This document shows positions 1-12,178 of a DNA stretch of 64,000 bases, piece after piece. Position numbers and translations under genes: made by a program. Within the stretch, counting starts at the first letter, position 1. Each line of letters begins with the position of its first letter. Source of the DNA: Atrina japonica (taxonomy: Eukaryota > Mollusca > Bivalvia > Pterioida > Pinnidae); NCBI GenBank assembly GCA_030159075.1, contig BROG01000454.1, positions 173,501 through 237,500 of the forward strand, in the 5' to 3' direction. The notes under the pieces are model-generated. The model saw nothing but the letters and a program-made list of their open reading frames with translations, had not been told where the DNA came from and made no database searches.

Positions 1-1041
1 ATATATATATTACCATTTTCTTTGAAATTGTAGTCATCTAGTTAAGAAATTAATTCCGTATAATTGACTTTGCGGTGGGAATTTTTCATATGACGTAACA
101 GCTAAACAGCTGACTGAGACAGTAGTTCCCTTTTCTGCCCGGAAATACTGAATGAATACTGAATACCGTTTATTTTCTTATTTTCATATCATTTTGAAAG
201 TAACTAGTGATAAGAAAATTTCTGAATACTCATTGTCAAATTTGAATCGAGATTTTTATATATTCGACCGCTTGGTGCAGGAAAGTTAAATGTTTCAGAA
301 GAAATGGCCTCGGCCATAGCCATGCTGCTGAATGATGACTGATTTATTAACAACAAATTTGCGTTTGAATTCTGATATATTATTGATGGGATATACCATA
401 GAAAGTTTGAGTGTGACTAGGGAGAAGGGAGAAAGCTAATATTCGGTCATGGCAACTGAAAGTAGTCATTCTATTTGACATTTTTTACCAATCAGCTGGG
501 AACCGGTATGACCGATTGAGTGATTCGTACGTAACTTACGTATTTCACACGGCCAGATTTCACAGGATGCGACTGACGAATTGTTTTTGACAGGGATATC
601 CGGAAAAAGGCAAATATCAGATATGCTTGACAAAGTTGCACAAGGTCTAACTCTCTTTTACTGTTCAACAGACAAGTTACAATTGTAACGACGAAGCGAA
701 CTTTCATTTCTATGGTCTGTGGTTCTGGTCATAACATGATCTAGATAATCGCGATATGGGCCTGTAGGCTGTTTAGTGTGCTACAAATGTAGTCTTATGT
801 TTCCGATTTCTCTCTGTGATCTGTGTTTGTTTTTGTGGTAGGCCTAATGATTGGCTTTTAAGATTAAATATATAAGAAATAAACAAGTGATATTCTATTC
901 TTTATTGATTCGCTCGTGTATTCTTACGCTTAAAAGTAATGCGCTTAACACTAGAGTCACGTGACTGCAAACACTGACATATGCAATATATCGCTCTATC
1001 TACTTGCAAAGACGGGAATTGTAGTCGGTATATATAATATA
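1..1041. other. No feature seen
   Basis: AT-rich unique-looking sequence beginning in the tail of an (AT)n array cut by the window edge. No convincing ORF, splice pattern or repeat. Confidence 0.5.
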
Positions 1042-1053
1042 TACACACACAAC

Positions 1054-1111
<58 letters not shown>

Positions 1112-1114
1112 TAT

Positions 1115-1168
<54 letters not shown>
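1042..1168. repeat. Compound (AC)n(AT)n microsatellite
   Basis: AC repeat at about 1052-1109 followed by AT repeat at 1110-1168 with one AA slip. ORFs across it on both strands are repeat artefacts. Confidence 0.97.
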
Positions 1169-1169
<1 letters not shown>

Positions 1170-1176
1170 CACAAAT

Positions 1177-1260
1177 GGATCGATTAACGATGTATGTAGT
1201 AGGTGCCATAGGCCGTGAGTTCGAATCCCAGGCCGGGCATGGTGAGTTTGTATATTCCTT
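1177..1260 (+). mobile_element. tRNA-derived SINE fragment
   Basis: Contains a B-box-like GAGTTCGAATCCC (1219-1231) preceded by 'gtatgtagtaggtgccataggcc' and followed by 'aggccgggcatggtgag'. The A-box half is weak and no tail or duplication is seen; it directly abuts the (AC)n(AT)n array. Confidence 0.4.
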
Positions 1261-2715
1261 GTTATTTCTGTATTTGTACTGTATGTATGATTTATTTACA
1301 CAGATAGTATCATTTCTGATCCAAGGTCCTTAGTTAATGTTCAATGTTGTAGTGATATTTGTGCTTTATATATACTTGTATTTCTCTACACTACAAGTTT
1401 CGATAATAGATCCATTGTCATTTACTTTAGGATTTCACCTCTTTCATTACGATCGAGTTCTCAATACTACAAACAACTTCTGAACACATCGGTTTTGTAG
1501 CTATATTTCCCCTATGTGAAGCTTTCTACTTGGATAAATATATAATATTTCGTCTTCTCTTCCAGTGTGCACTCAAAATGGATTTATGATATTATCGATA
1601 CCCATCTTTAAAGATGCTACAATTTATTCATAGAAAATTCGCGCAAAATGGGGCTTTAGAAATATTTTAATTAAAGTTTAAAGTTCAACAATATATCTCT
1701 TATTTGCTTACGATCCGTGAAAGCACTTTGTTTTCTACCTGACTGATCAAACCATCAGTGCCGACAGAAGTATCGGGCTTTAATTCACTATCATTGGTAT
1801 GAATACAAAATATTACCCACTGATGCTATCGGTAAAAACTGCCTAGCTCAAGCAATTCACACAGATTTTATCATGCATAGGAAAATGTCAAATTTACTAA
1901 CTTTCTCTTCTCCAGATTATCAGGTAAGATATTGCCTTTTACAGGTGTTAAACAAGAAAGAATTAGCTCTCATTAAAATTTCAACAAAGTCTTGATATTC
2001 TTTTGAAGACCATTCATTGGTTTAAAGGTACCGCGGGATAAATCATTAAGAATGAATTATTCCCATTAAACTGTTAAGGAATAAAACATTCTTATAAAGT
2101 TAAAGGAGCCGTAGCAGATTGACTTCATTATTCTGAAAATGCTTAATTGCCTTGTCAATAGAATCTATTTTTATACAACATTTTTGTTCACGTGAAAAGA
2201 TGAGAATGAAATTGGAAACATATTTCATAACAATCTGCTATATTTTAAATATATTTACGCAATGTATTAAATAGTCGTGAATTTACCTATTTTCTGATGA
2301 AATAATGCAGTTACCTGTATAGTTCTATTAATAACATGTAATTTGCTGTTGTACTGGAAATGAAATAATATTATTGATACCGTAAACTGCGATACATACG
2401 AGTGGACAGTTGTATTATTTTGGGATTGTAAAAATTAAAAATCTTACACTTAAAGACAATTCATAATTAATATACATGATATCTGATTTATCTTCGCTTC
2501 TTTGATCTTGATTGGTCTCCGAAGATTACGAGCCCTTTGACTGGATAGCAAGGGATTCATATTTTTGTGGTATCAACCTGATCTTAAATCTAAAACAATC
2601 CCATCACTTGTTTAAATATATTTTGTATCTGTTTAACTTCTATTTTGTGGCTTTATATTATACTGTTAAGGATCTGTTGGATATAGGTGATTAACCAAGC
2701 GGAATAAATATACTG
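1261..2715. other. No feature seen
   Basis: AT-rich unique-looking DNA without convincing ORF or repeat. Confidence 0.5.
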
Positions 2716-2935
2716 GGCATCCATATTTGTGCGAGCGTTGTCCGGTTAAGGCAATGGTTTCTCACCAATGCGACTCGAGTTCGATCCTTGGGTAAGACAG
2801 GGTAGTGCGTGAGATGGTATGGGATTTTCTCCTGGGTAAACGTGGTTTCATCTTATATTAAACACCCTCATTCAGATATATCTTTGTAAAAAATCGTTAA
2901 GTTTATATAAATAAATGGCTTATTTCAATAAATAA
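2716..2935 (+). mobile_element. tRNA-derived SINE, degenerate
   Basis: Head 'ttgtccggttaaggcaatgg' (A box) and CGAGTTCGATCC (B box, about 2776-2787) resemble a leucine/serine tRNA derivative with the intervening 'tttctcaccaatgcgac'. The central module 'gggattttctcctgggtaaa' corresponds to the 'ggttttctccgggta' block of many invertebrate SINEs, here followed by 'attaaacacc'. The right boundary is uncertain and no target duplication was found. Confidence 0.6.
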
Positions 2936-4455
2936 TCGTAAATAAATATCCCAGCATTATTGACTACTGCAACCCATTTTAATAAAACTGTAACATTGAA
3001 GTCAAAATTTGCTCGCACCTAAAGAGATGCAAGAGGAAATACGTACCTGTCACGGTAATATGGAGCAAAAATAATACAATAAGAGACTCTAATTCACCAT
3101 TCTTGAAAACGAAATATGGTAAATGCAAACAATGTCATTATGAAAGTAATATTTATTTTAATTTCATTTTGTGTATTTTGTTACCATCCCCGCCGAATGT
3201 TCTGGAACAAATAGTAGTGGTAATAAACATCTTCTGTCGAAAGACATCCAAAGAAATATCATGATCTCGTTTATTATGGCAAGCAATACGTCTGAGTATA
3301 AATTATGTAAAACATGGCACCACATGCGGTAACTAACATCTTTTTTGTGATTTGAGGATAAGTCACTGTCAGCTCCTTGTTATTTTCATTTTCATCTAAA
3401 GTATAATAATTAGTTGATAGATGGAATTTCAGACATTATATGCATGTGTTGTATAGTTAATAAAACTTCTGAATTTTCATGTTTAACCGTAAAATTTTAT
3501 GTTTAATTTATTCCTGTATTAACATCCAGCTGAGTATGAAATAGTTCTAATGTCTTTTTCTCCCAGAAGATATACCGAATAATCTTAAAAGAAACAGCAA
3601 AAAGTTTAACCCATGAAAGACCAAATGGCTACAGCAATATATACACAGTGCACAAAAGAGAGAGTTGGGTAAATCTCTTTATTTAGTACGAAGTGTAGGT
3701 TTCTGAATGGAAATAATACATGTATTAATGTTTGTGTACATCCGATAACCTATCGTGTAGGTAAGAAATTAAGTGATTGAATCATACACAACAACATGAA
3801 AAAATGATACAACAATAATTAATCGAATTTTACATGAGTGTGTTAAGTGGATAACGAAATCTGCCCCCAGAGTAGTAAGAATTCTCGGATTGGACTTTCA
3901 GATTTATAACACGAAGGTTTAGATTTCTGTATCCGCTCATCATATCCATTTTTTGATTATTTTTCTCCCATGCTTCATATACATGTTTATGTACCCAAAT
4001 AAAGTCAGACATAACTAGTTATGCACTGCATTCTCATTACATAGAAGCGTTACGTCATTTAAGTGAATTGTGATGTCATATATAGAACGCATCATGAAGC
4101 TTGCCAATACCATAGGAATTGACAAGGACATCATTCCCTGTAAAAGCAAGGAATCACAGAAAATCAGAATGAAAGCTGATCACATGTGATGTTATTCTAC
4201 CCCCGTCATTGGCAACGTTACCCAACGTCTACGTCAACATTTTGTGTACAACACACGTATTAGTAGTTACCTTTTAGTTTGGATTCAGATTTGGTGTATA
4301 TATTATTTTCTTTCAGTAATTATTGATAAAAGAAGCATCACAAAAGGTAGGCGATATTTCACAATTTCAATCAATACTTGTTTTATTATGGTCAATGTCG
4401 GTGTTAATATTCGCTATATCCACGCAGTTAATGAATACGTGAATTGAATTGAAGA

Positions 4456-4459
<4 letters not shown>
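2936..4459. other. No feature seen
   Basis: AT-rich unique-looking DNA. A minus ORF at 3830-4012 is unremarkable. Confidence 0.5.

Positions 4460-4543
<84 letters not shown>
4460..4543. repeat. (AT)n microsatellite
   Basis: Uninterrupted AT repeat of about 84 bases. Confidence 0.97.
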
Positions 4544-5738
<1,195 letters not shown>

Positions 5739-5859
5739 AATAAATGTAATAAACATTCGTGGGTAAATTCGCTGTGATGTTGCAAATGCAAGGCGTTCTC
5801 CAAAAACAATAAGCGGGACAATTCGTCTACAGCAAAAAATATCGTATTGACAGTCGCTT

Positions 5860-5861
<2 letters not shown>

Positions 5862-5896
<35 letters not shown>
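5862..5896. repeat. Poly(A) tract
   Basis: About 35 consecutive A residues ending in 'aacagg'; could be an old retroposon tail, but no body is recognised to its left. Confidence 0.9.
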
Positions 5897-5897
<1 letters not shown>

Positions 5898-5989
5898 AGG
5901 CTGAAATAGCAAATCACCCAAACTATTCTTTTTTTAAAAGCATAAAACTAAAAACAATGTTTTGATAAAATAATTTATATATTTCTCCT

Positions 5990-6075
5990 CCAATGGCCGT
6001 GTTTGTCCATTTCTTTACCAGATTTGTACCCAAATCCTGGACATCATAAAGTTTTGTACTTTGGAAGCCCGAGGG
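5990..6075 (+). repeat. 3' module of the Penelope-like family, upstream copy
   Basis: Shares 'ccgtgtttgtccatt', 'cagatttgtacc', 'tcctggacat' and 'tactttgg' with 7396-7490 and 37779-37865. It precedes the RT fossil in direct orientation, so the RT is flanked by two copies of the module, as expected for pseudo-LTR or head-to-tail Penelope-like insertions. Confidence 0.6.
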
Positions 6076-6190
6076 GAATATGACTTGCCGCAAGTAAACA
6101 AATCCTCATGTTTCCCTACAACAAGGACAATGAATTGTTTATTATACAGAATCAATAAAGACTGTCGAATAAGCTGCGTGAAGGGAGACA

Positions 6191-6270
6191 AGACGCATGC
6201 GAGGGAAATATAACGTACGCGAGGGAAATATGACGCACGCGAGTGAAATAGGATACACGCGATGGAAACA
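6191..6270. repeat. 20-bp minisatellite, four copies
   Basis: Four adjacent 20-bp units of the form gacgcacgcgagggaaatat at 6191, 6211, 6231 and 6251, with increasing divergence to the right. The unit is GC-rich against its surroundings and contains a CpG-rich core. Confidence 0.85.
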
Positions 6271-6334
6271 AGAAGGGTAGTTTCAATTATTTTGTCCAAC
6301 ACAACTCTGACTCTACACCACTCTGACTCTACAC

Positions 6335-7260
6335 ATAAACATACTGAAGGAGATAAAAAAAAGATGTTGAAATTTCTAATAGACAATATATTTGTAATAT
6401 TCGGAGATGTGGTCTTTCAACAAACTGTCGGCATTCCTATGTGAACCATTTGTGCCCCTTTATTGGCTGACTTGTTCCTTTATTTATACAAAGCAGACTT
6501 CATTCAGAACCTGCTGAATAAATAAAATGACATTTAGATATATCAACAACGTTTTGTCAATTAAAATGACAATTTTCATACATATTTCAATGCGATATAC
6601 CCAGCGAACTAGAAATTAAAGATACAACAGAATAAAGCACACACGCTTCATACTAAGACATTTTTCTTACTACAGACACATGCGGGAAATTGCCAAGTAA
6701 GCTATACGACAAACGCAACGATTTCGGCTTTCCCATCGCAAATTTCCACATTTAATTAGTAATATCCCACAATCACCCGCATATGTAGTTTATATTTCAC
6801 AAATGATCCAATATGACAGAGCGTGTTCAATATATGAACATTTCATATATAGATGTGATTTGATTTGATTTGATTTTTTTGTTTTACGCCATACTCAACA
6901 ATCTTTCAGTCATATGATGACGTCCAGTTTTTATTGGTGGAGGAGAAACCCCGATTACCCGGGTAAAGACCACCGAACTTCCGTAAGAAAACTGGCAAAC
7001 TTTCCCACTTGATTCGAAATGACAAGGCGGGATTCGAACCAGAGATTTAAAGTGCAATGCTCTAACCACTCGGCCACGGAGGCCCCCATATATAGATGTA
7101 AACTACTCACTAACAATTTATCGACACAGGGATATCGAAAACCGTGTTTGATGTCAACGTTCCGCAAATTGTATTGTTGTTATAATAGTTTTGCTTGCAA
7201 TTACTCTATTTCACTAAGCGAAATGTTGTGTTGCCTTGTTGTTGGCAGTTTTTGAGACAT
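6335..7260 (+). pseudogene. Decayed Penelope-like reverse transcriptase, split by a SINE
   Basis: Translation of the plus strand gives RT-like blocks in order: FLIDNIF...FQQTVGIPM (6374-6441), a TGA stop where Gly is expected, then CAPLLADLFLYLYKADFIQ (from 6451). Further on come KLYDKRNDFGFPIANF (about 6690-6745), VYISQMIQYDRACSIYEHF (about 6786-6843), then after the SINE KLL-TNNLSTQGYRK and YSISLSEML. GIPMG...PLLADLFLY is the RT motif style of Penelope-like elements (recognised from memory, not searched). Stops and frame changes make it non-functional. The SINE at 6857-7086 interrupts it cleanly, so the two halves join when it is removed. The same blocks recur at 44.8-45.3 kb. Confidence 0.72.
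6857..7086 (-). mobile_element. tRNA-derived SINE with perfect 13-bp target-site duplication
   Basis: On the minus strand the head reads GGGGGCCTCCGTGGCCGAGTGG (A box at 7076-7066) and GGTTCGAATCCC (B box at 7040-7029), a serine/leucine-type tRNA derivative. The body has a 'ggggtttctcctccacc' module and 'gttgagtatggcgtaaaac', and the tail is (ATCAA)n. Both ends are followed by CATATATAGATGT (6844-6856 and 7087-7099), an exact 13-bp duplication, so the boundaries are certain and the insertion is fairly young. It landed inside the Penelope-like RT fossil, which is therefore older. Mobilisation would have needed a partner LINE; none is in the window. Confidence 0.9.
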
Positions 7261-7309
7261 TTGTACCAATTGTGATGAGGATTCGTTCCTCACGTATTTC
7301 AGTTTGATT

Positions 7310-7495
7310 TGACTGTTGACTCACGGTGGATGTGACTGATCGACAGGGGATGCTTAATCCCCCATGGCAACTGATCCCACCTCTTGATTGTAAGAGGTCC
7401 GTGTTTGTTCATTTTATAGCCAGATTTGTACCTATGTCCTGGTCATCCTAAAGATTTATACTTTGGTATCTGAGATTTTTTATATTCAAAGTGAC
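7310..7495 (+). repeat. 3' module of the Penelope-like family, downstream copy
   Basis: Follows the RT fossil directly. It contains 'ctcacggtggatgtgact', 'gatcgacaggggatgctta', 'ctgatcccacctc' and 'ggtccgtgtttgttcatt', ending near 'ctttggtatctgagat'. The same blocks occur at 19.19-19.45, 38.28, 44.03 and 45.37 kb. Confidence 0.65.
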
Positions 7496-7802
7496 AAAGT
7501 TGTGGTAAGGGCAATTGTAACGATTAATTTTTTCTTTTTTTTTTTACTGCCATATGGATTTGATCATTTAACATAATGGATTTCAAATTCGTTGAGGAAT
7601 AAAAAGAGAACCGATAAAAAAATAAAATATGGTGAATATTGAACATACACAGACCTCTAAACAATTAAGAGATTGGATCAGGTATCATTGATGAATTAGA
7701 ATTCGGAAGATTATTGTTGTAACAACTTACTTGACAACTTAAGGTCTAGAAATCAAGAACACAAACTGAAAATTACTATAGAAGTATGATGAAGAAGTAG
7801 AA

Positions 7803-8246
7803 ATGGATATTGGAAAGTCCAAGTCCATTACAATACAACAAAATAGATATAACTACAGTCTCAACACGAAACGAAGAACGATTGCGAATCCGAAACAGGA
7901 TGGGACCAGGTGTCCGGAAGGAGTTAGCGTCGCAGGTATATTTTTCTCTATTAATTTTGTTGTTTTAACTGTTTTTATTCGTTTATTAATCGCGCTTTTG
8001 ACATTTTTAATCTTGTTCCTTGTTTTGAATATATGTACATTAAACAGTATCGAAATCCATTTAGCGATTGGATGTTTTCGTAAATCCGAAAATACTTTTC
8101 ATCCGGTATGTGGTAGCTACGCAGACGTAAATGCAGAGCTGCATAATAAAAAGCAGGGTAACTTTCTCTCATTCAATCGAAATCATATCCGACGACTTCG
8201 AGAAAACAAACCGGCAACTTTGAGGGAAAATACTCGACCACTCTGA
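7803..8246 (+). CDS. Unrecognised 147-residue ORF, possible small membrane protein
   Basis: No family recognised. Apart from Msx it is the longest ORF in the window not made of simple repeats. By a rough hand estimate (stop probability about 0.076 per codon) an ORF this long is uncommon by chance here. The start is AGAAATGG, a good initiation context. Residues 1-45 are polar and basic, 46-80 form one very hydrophobic stretch (FFSINFVVL...FLILFLVLNI), and 81-147 are polar with an Arg-rich end (RRLRENK). The base mix is somewhat richer in GC than its flanks. The hydrophobic stretch coincides with a T-rich tract bounded by GCAG|GTATAT and AAACAG, so it might be intron; splicing there, however, shifts frame and soon stops. 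It could be a lone exon, a retrotransposon remnant or chance. Confidence 0.25.
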   Translation: MDIGKSKSITIQQNRYNYSLNTKRRTIANPKQDGTRCPEGVSVAGIFFSINFVVLTVFIRLLIALLTFLILFLVLNICTLNSIEIHLAIGCFRKSENTFHPVCGSYADVNAELHNKKQGNFLSFNRNHIRRLRENKPATLRENTRPL

Positions 8247-9525
8247 GAAAATATTTTGATTATCTGCTTGTAAATCAAAACGTCTACAGTAAACACTGTA
8301 AAATTAATCATACAGTTTGTAAAAAAAATGCTAAATTTATTCCCTCCTCTTATTTACGTTTAAGATTTAAAACTCAATCAATCATCCTGATATAGGTTAG
8401 TTATTACGGCTGCTATATCATTTAACACCAATATCATATAATGGCCACTTTGTGTAGATAAAATCTCAAATTTTCACTGATTATACTTTACCAAGGTATT
8501 TTCTGGTGAAAATTAACAAGAAATTGATGAGGACTTATTTACCAGGTGACAATATCAGACTATCTCAGGTGAAATCTCAGGTGAACACAGGGGCAGAGGG
8601 CGAGTCGCATCATCTCTTGCAAGGTATATCAGGCGATGGATAAGATTTTTTTTATATGTTTAAATGTAGTTATACGGCAATGTTAGAACTGTTAAAATAT
8701 GTATATATATTCTTATCCATTTAAATACTTTTTGGTGTTAATGAATTTCCTGCCTCACATTGATAAATTAATTTACATATATGGTAAAATGATAACTTGT
8801 TTATTAAAGATTAATGTGAAAATGTAAGAGAAACCGATCTTGTTATAAATGTATGAAATGTGATTCCGGTAAAATTTAATGGTTTTATTATTTTTAAACT
8901 TGATAAAAATATATTACTGAATGATTTGTTATCCATTTCAACCTGTCTATTTTTTTAAATAAAAATAATTTCCTCGATGATATAATTTCAACAATATATA
9001 TATATATATCATTTTAAAACTGTTGACTTGATAACAAGAATCATAAAAACATTAAAAACGACATGGTTCAAATAATTTATAAGTACAAACATAATGACGT
9101 TTGTTTAAATCTACCTGGTATCCCTAATCACATATAAACAAATAATCGTTTATTATCGTTGGATTTAGTGAAATCTTTTACACTGCTTTTAACATTAAAC
9201 TAATGGGATTTGTTAATTGACCATGTTTTGAAGTTATTCAAATGTATACGCGTAGTTGATGTTTAATCTGTAAATATTTATCAGTAATTAAACAATTTCA
9301 GCCGCTTCTGTGTCGTGTGAGGTCACCTGTAATTTTGTTTTGTTTTGTTGCTATTTGACAACATGCCAAAGATGTTTCACTTGTATAAAGATGTCAGCAG
9401 CTTTAGGCGAAGTGCCACACATTTTGACCTGTGCTGACACCAGTGCAGTGAGGGTACCTTTATATGCCACGTCTGTTACGAATATAAAATGTCACCGATA
9501 ACGAAGTATTAATGGAAAGAAGGTT
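8247..9525. other. No feature seen
   Basis: AT-rich unique-looking sequence. A slightly richer patch at 8545-8640 has 'tctcaggtgaa' twice. No recognised element. Confidence 0.45.
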
Positions 9526-9529
9526 ATGA

Positions 9530-9720
9530 TAGGGTGTCTCGAGTTTTTAAATCTCACCCGAAATACTTGTGACTCAACGTGTGATGCCGCGCACTTGGCG
9601 ATAAAATAGTCAATACCTTAAATAAAGTCTGAGGTATAACCTGGTGCCGGAAATTGAACCCTGGAATTTTCACTTGCGAGTTAAATGCTCTACCGACCAC
9701 GGCAAGAAATGGGATTAAAC
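9530..9720 (-). mobile_element. tRNA-derived SINE whose head is tandemly amplified
   Basis: Minus strand: A-box-like TGGTCGGTAGAGC (9699-9687), then 'atttaactcgcaagtgaaaa' and B-box-like GGGTTCAATTTCC (9661-9649), as in a tRNA-derived SINE head. The body continues to about 9530 ('aggttatacctcagact...'). The sequence upstream of the A box is replaced by the 34-bp array at 9687-10271, whose unit is this same A-box segment. Left end and tail are not resolved. Confidence 0.55.
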
Positions 9721-10271
9721 GCTATACCGACCACGGCAAGCAATGGTGTTAAACGCTCTACTGACCACGGCAAGCAGTGAGATTAAACGCTCTACCGACC
9801 ATGGCAAGAAATGAGGTTAAACGTAAGATACCGACCACGGCAAGCAATGAGGTTAAATGCTCTACCGACCACGGTAAGCAATAAGGTTAAACGCTAGATA
9901 CAGACCATGGCAAGCAATGGAGTTAGACGCTCTACCGACAACGGCAAGCAATGAGGTTAAACGCTCTACCGACCACGGGAAGCAATGGCGTTAAACGCTA
10001 GATACAGACCATGGCAAGCAATGGGGTTAAACGCTAGATACCGACCATTGCAAGAAACGAAGTTAAACGCTCTACCGACCACGGCAAGCAATGGGGTTAA
10101 ACGCTCTACCGAGTACGGCAAGCAATGGGGTTAAACGCTCTACCGACCACGGCAAGCAATGGGGTTAAACCCTCTACCGACTACGGAAACAATGAGGTTA
10201 AACGCTCTACCGACCACAGCAAGCAATGAGGTTAATCGCTCTACCATTAGACCACTGCAAGCAAAGAGCCC
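9687..10271. repeat. 34-bp minisatellite, about 17 units, built from a SINE A-box head
   Basis: About 17 units of 33-36 bp. On the plus strand each reads roughly gctctaccgaccacggcaag then caatggggttaaac; on the minus strand each contains ...CCGTGGTCGGTAGAGCGTTTAAC, the A-box half of a tRNA. Variant units with 'gctagatac' occur at least three times, so higher-order copying has happened. Central units near 10080-10170 are most alike, edge units most diverged. The B box occurs only once, at the left edge. Confidence 0.95.
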
Positions 10272-10578
10272 ACAAGTGTTGGTGTAGGCCGTGCATAAAA
10301 TCATAAACGTCTTGCCAAAACCCAATTATTCTCAAGTTGAAGCCTAACATGTGGAGATTAAACTTCAGTCTGCCTTTTGTATTTGCATAACAATAACATG
10401 ACGGGAAAGAAAATCAGAGAAAAAAGAAGAGTAACAACGACTTGTCGAATGAGAAGCAGCAATGCTTTGCTTGTAAAGTTATCGAATATTATTGATACAT
10501 AATAACATATGATGATGATGGAGCTTACATCATAAAAAGGATTTTACTGAAAGACTCTGATGAGGATTATTATAATGA
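10272..10578. other. No feature seen
   Basis: Unique-looking spacer between the minisatellite and the next SINE. Confidence 0.5.
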
Positions 10579-10591
10579 ACAATTCTGAATA

Positions 10592-10779
10592 TTTATTTGT
10601 TTAACGCCCCACTCATATGGAGACGTCACCAAATACCGGTGAAGGATTTCAAATTTTGGTCTATACTCGGCACTTACTGTCTCATTCGAAGTACAGGAAA
10701 CCAACCTGCCACCGGCTGGACTCGACTTCACGACCTCATGATCAAGAGGTGAGCGCTACCGACTGTGCCAGGCCGGCTC
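10592..10779 (-). mobile_element. tRNA-derived SINE with perfect 13-bp target-site duplication
   Basis: Minus strand head: A box TGGCACAGTCGGTAGCGC (10770-10753) and B-box-like GTCGAGTCC (10726-10718), followed by a body and ending '...gggcgttaaacaaataaat'. The flanks carry exact ACAATTCTGAATA duplications at 10579-10591 and 10780-10792, fixing both ends at 188 bp. The '(g)gcgttaaac' 3' end is shared with the SINE at 6857-7086, suggesting the same LINE partner. The internal ORF on the plus strand is an artefact. Confidence 0.9.
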
Positions 10780-10894
10780 ACAATTCTGAATACCATATAA
10801 ACGCATTATCTGTTCTCAACAACTGTAAATATTTAACATATCTTTGTACCTGTTATATATACAGAATTACATAATATACAGATTTAATTCTTAA

Positions 10895-12178
10895 AGGCCC
10901 ATGACCGGTCAAATTGAACTACATGAAATATCGTAAACAGTTCTCCGATTCACTCATTATACAATTTAAAGACATACTAATCAAAACAAGTGCAAACATA
11001 CACTGCAGTTAGTCAGAAAAAAAAATGATAAAAACAACGTGATACAAACACCCCTAATTAGCGATGGCACGTGTGCCGTTCACTTCTGTTACATCGATAC
11101 GGAAAGCATGTCAAACATGAATGTACGTCAAATTGTGGAAAGTATTACACCGAAAACAGCAATTATTCATTTTTCTATATATATACTTTTACCACGTTCA
11201 AGTTAAATAGATAGAATCAAAAGACAGTACTGGTACTGTCCGACCAGTTTGAGTATCCACGATTAAACAGAAAAGTTATATAAATAGCCTTAACAAATTG
11301 AGGTTTCTTTAGGGGGAATTCAAAGAATAGTGGCAAATTATTAATTTTGTTTCAGGTTCATTTCCTTCCTCAAAACATTTCAACGCTCTATTTCTGTTCC
11401 TAAACACACAGCACACTTTTCTTATCGATTCTATCTCCTTTCTTTTTTCTGTCCTTTGTGTTTTGTTTATTTGCTACCTGTATGGCAACTTGTTTACTTC
11501 TTTGTGGAATGTTGGTAAACTCGGACCCATCTCAATTCGTGCTCATCTCAACTCGTATCTTCTTTGGCTAAGTCATACATACGGAAGAAGTTTTTCCCAT
11601 AAAGATTGTCATAACCGAAAATTGGGTGGAATCATCAGAAAGATAATCAAGAGATTAATCCGCTTGTCGCGTTTTGTGAATTAGATTATACCTCTGTCAG
11701 CGAAGTACTTCTTCAGCCAATTCATTTCCACAGATAGTTGTATGTCATTTCAATATCAAACAGCAAAATGGTAATTACCTTGTTGGTAAATATATGTATA
11801 TCTTCATATCTTCTACAATCAAACAGGCGATAGACACGAATGAGTTAATCGATGGGCAAAAATCAGCTAAAACATTGGAACGAGTCAACCAATTCACTTA
11901 GGTACGAGTTGTGATGGATACGAGATGACAATAACCCATATACTGAACTTATTAATCTGAGGTTACCTTGAATATTACGCAACTCCGTTTGTATTTATTG
12001 CTGTTACGAGTAAAAATCATTTTATGATTTTCAAACTCAAATTGCTAGAAAACAGTGAATCACTTAGAAGCGTAATTAAAAGAAAGATAATAACTTTATA
12101 TAAGCATTTTGTAAAACACATTATCATTTACAACAAAATTAACAACATTGCTGAGCGTAAACCGCCGGACATGGGCCT
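10895..12178. mobile_element. TTAA-flanked element with 14-bp terminal inverted repeats
   Basis: Left end TTAA|AGGCCCATGACCGG (10891-10908) and right end CCGGACATGGGCCT|TTAA (12165-12182) are inverted repeats matching 13 of 14, each flanked by TTAA. TTAA target duplication with short terminal repeats is the signature of the piggyBac superfamily. The 1284-bp interior has no transposase-like ORF (longest is 73 residues), so it would be a non-autonomous copy. The mismatch and degraded interior suggest age. Chance pairing of GC-rich ends in such AT-rich DNA is unlikely, but one copy alone is not proof. Confidence 0.5.

Noticed and set aside
6015..6386. 123-codon minus ORF
   Set aside because: Antisense to the Penelope-like remnants and the 20-bp minisatellite.
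7017..7086. Functional tRNA-Ser or tRNA-Leu gene on the minus strand
   Set aside because: It is the head of a SINE with body, tail and target-site duplications; the 3' acceptor side does not complement the 5' end.
9687..10271. Repeat-spacer regularity suggestive of a CRISPR array or tRNA cluster
   Set aside because: Units are contiguous without distinct spacers, the genome is animal, and each unit is only half a tRNA with no B box or acceptor pairing.
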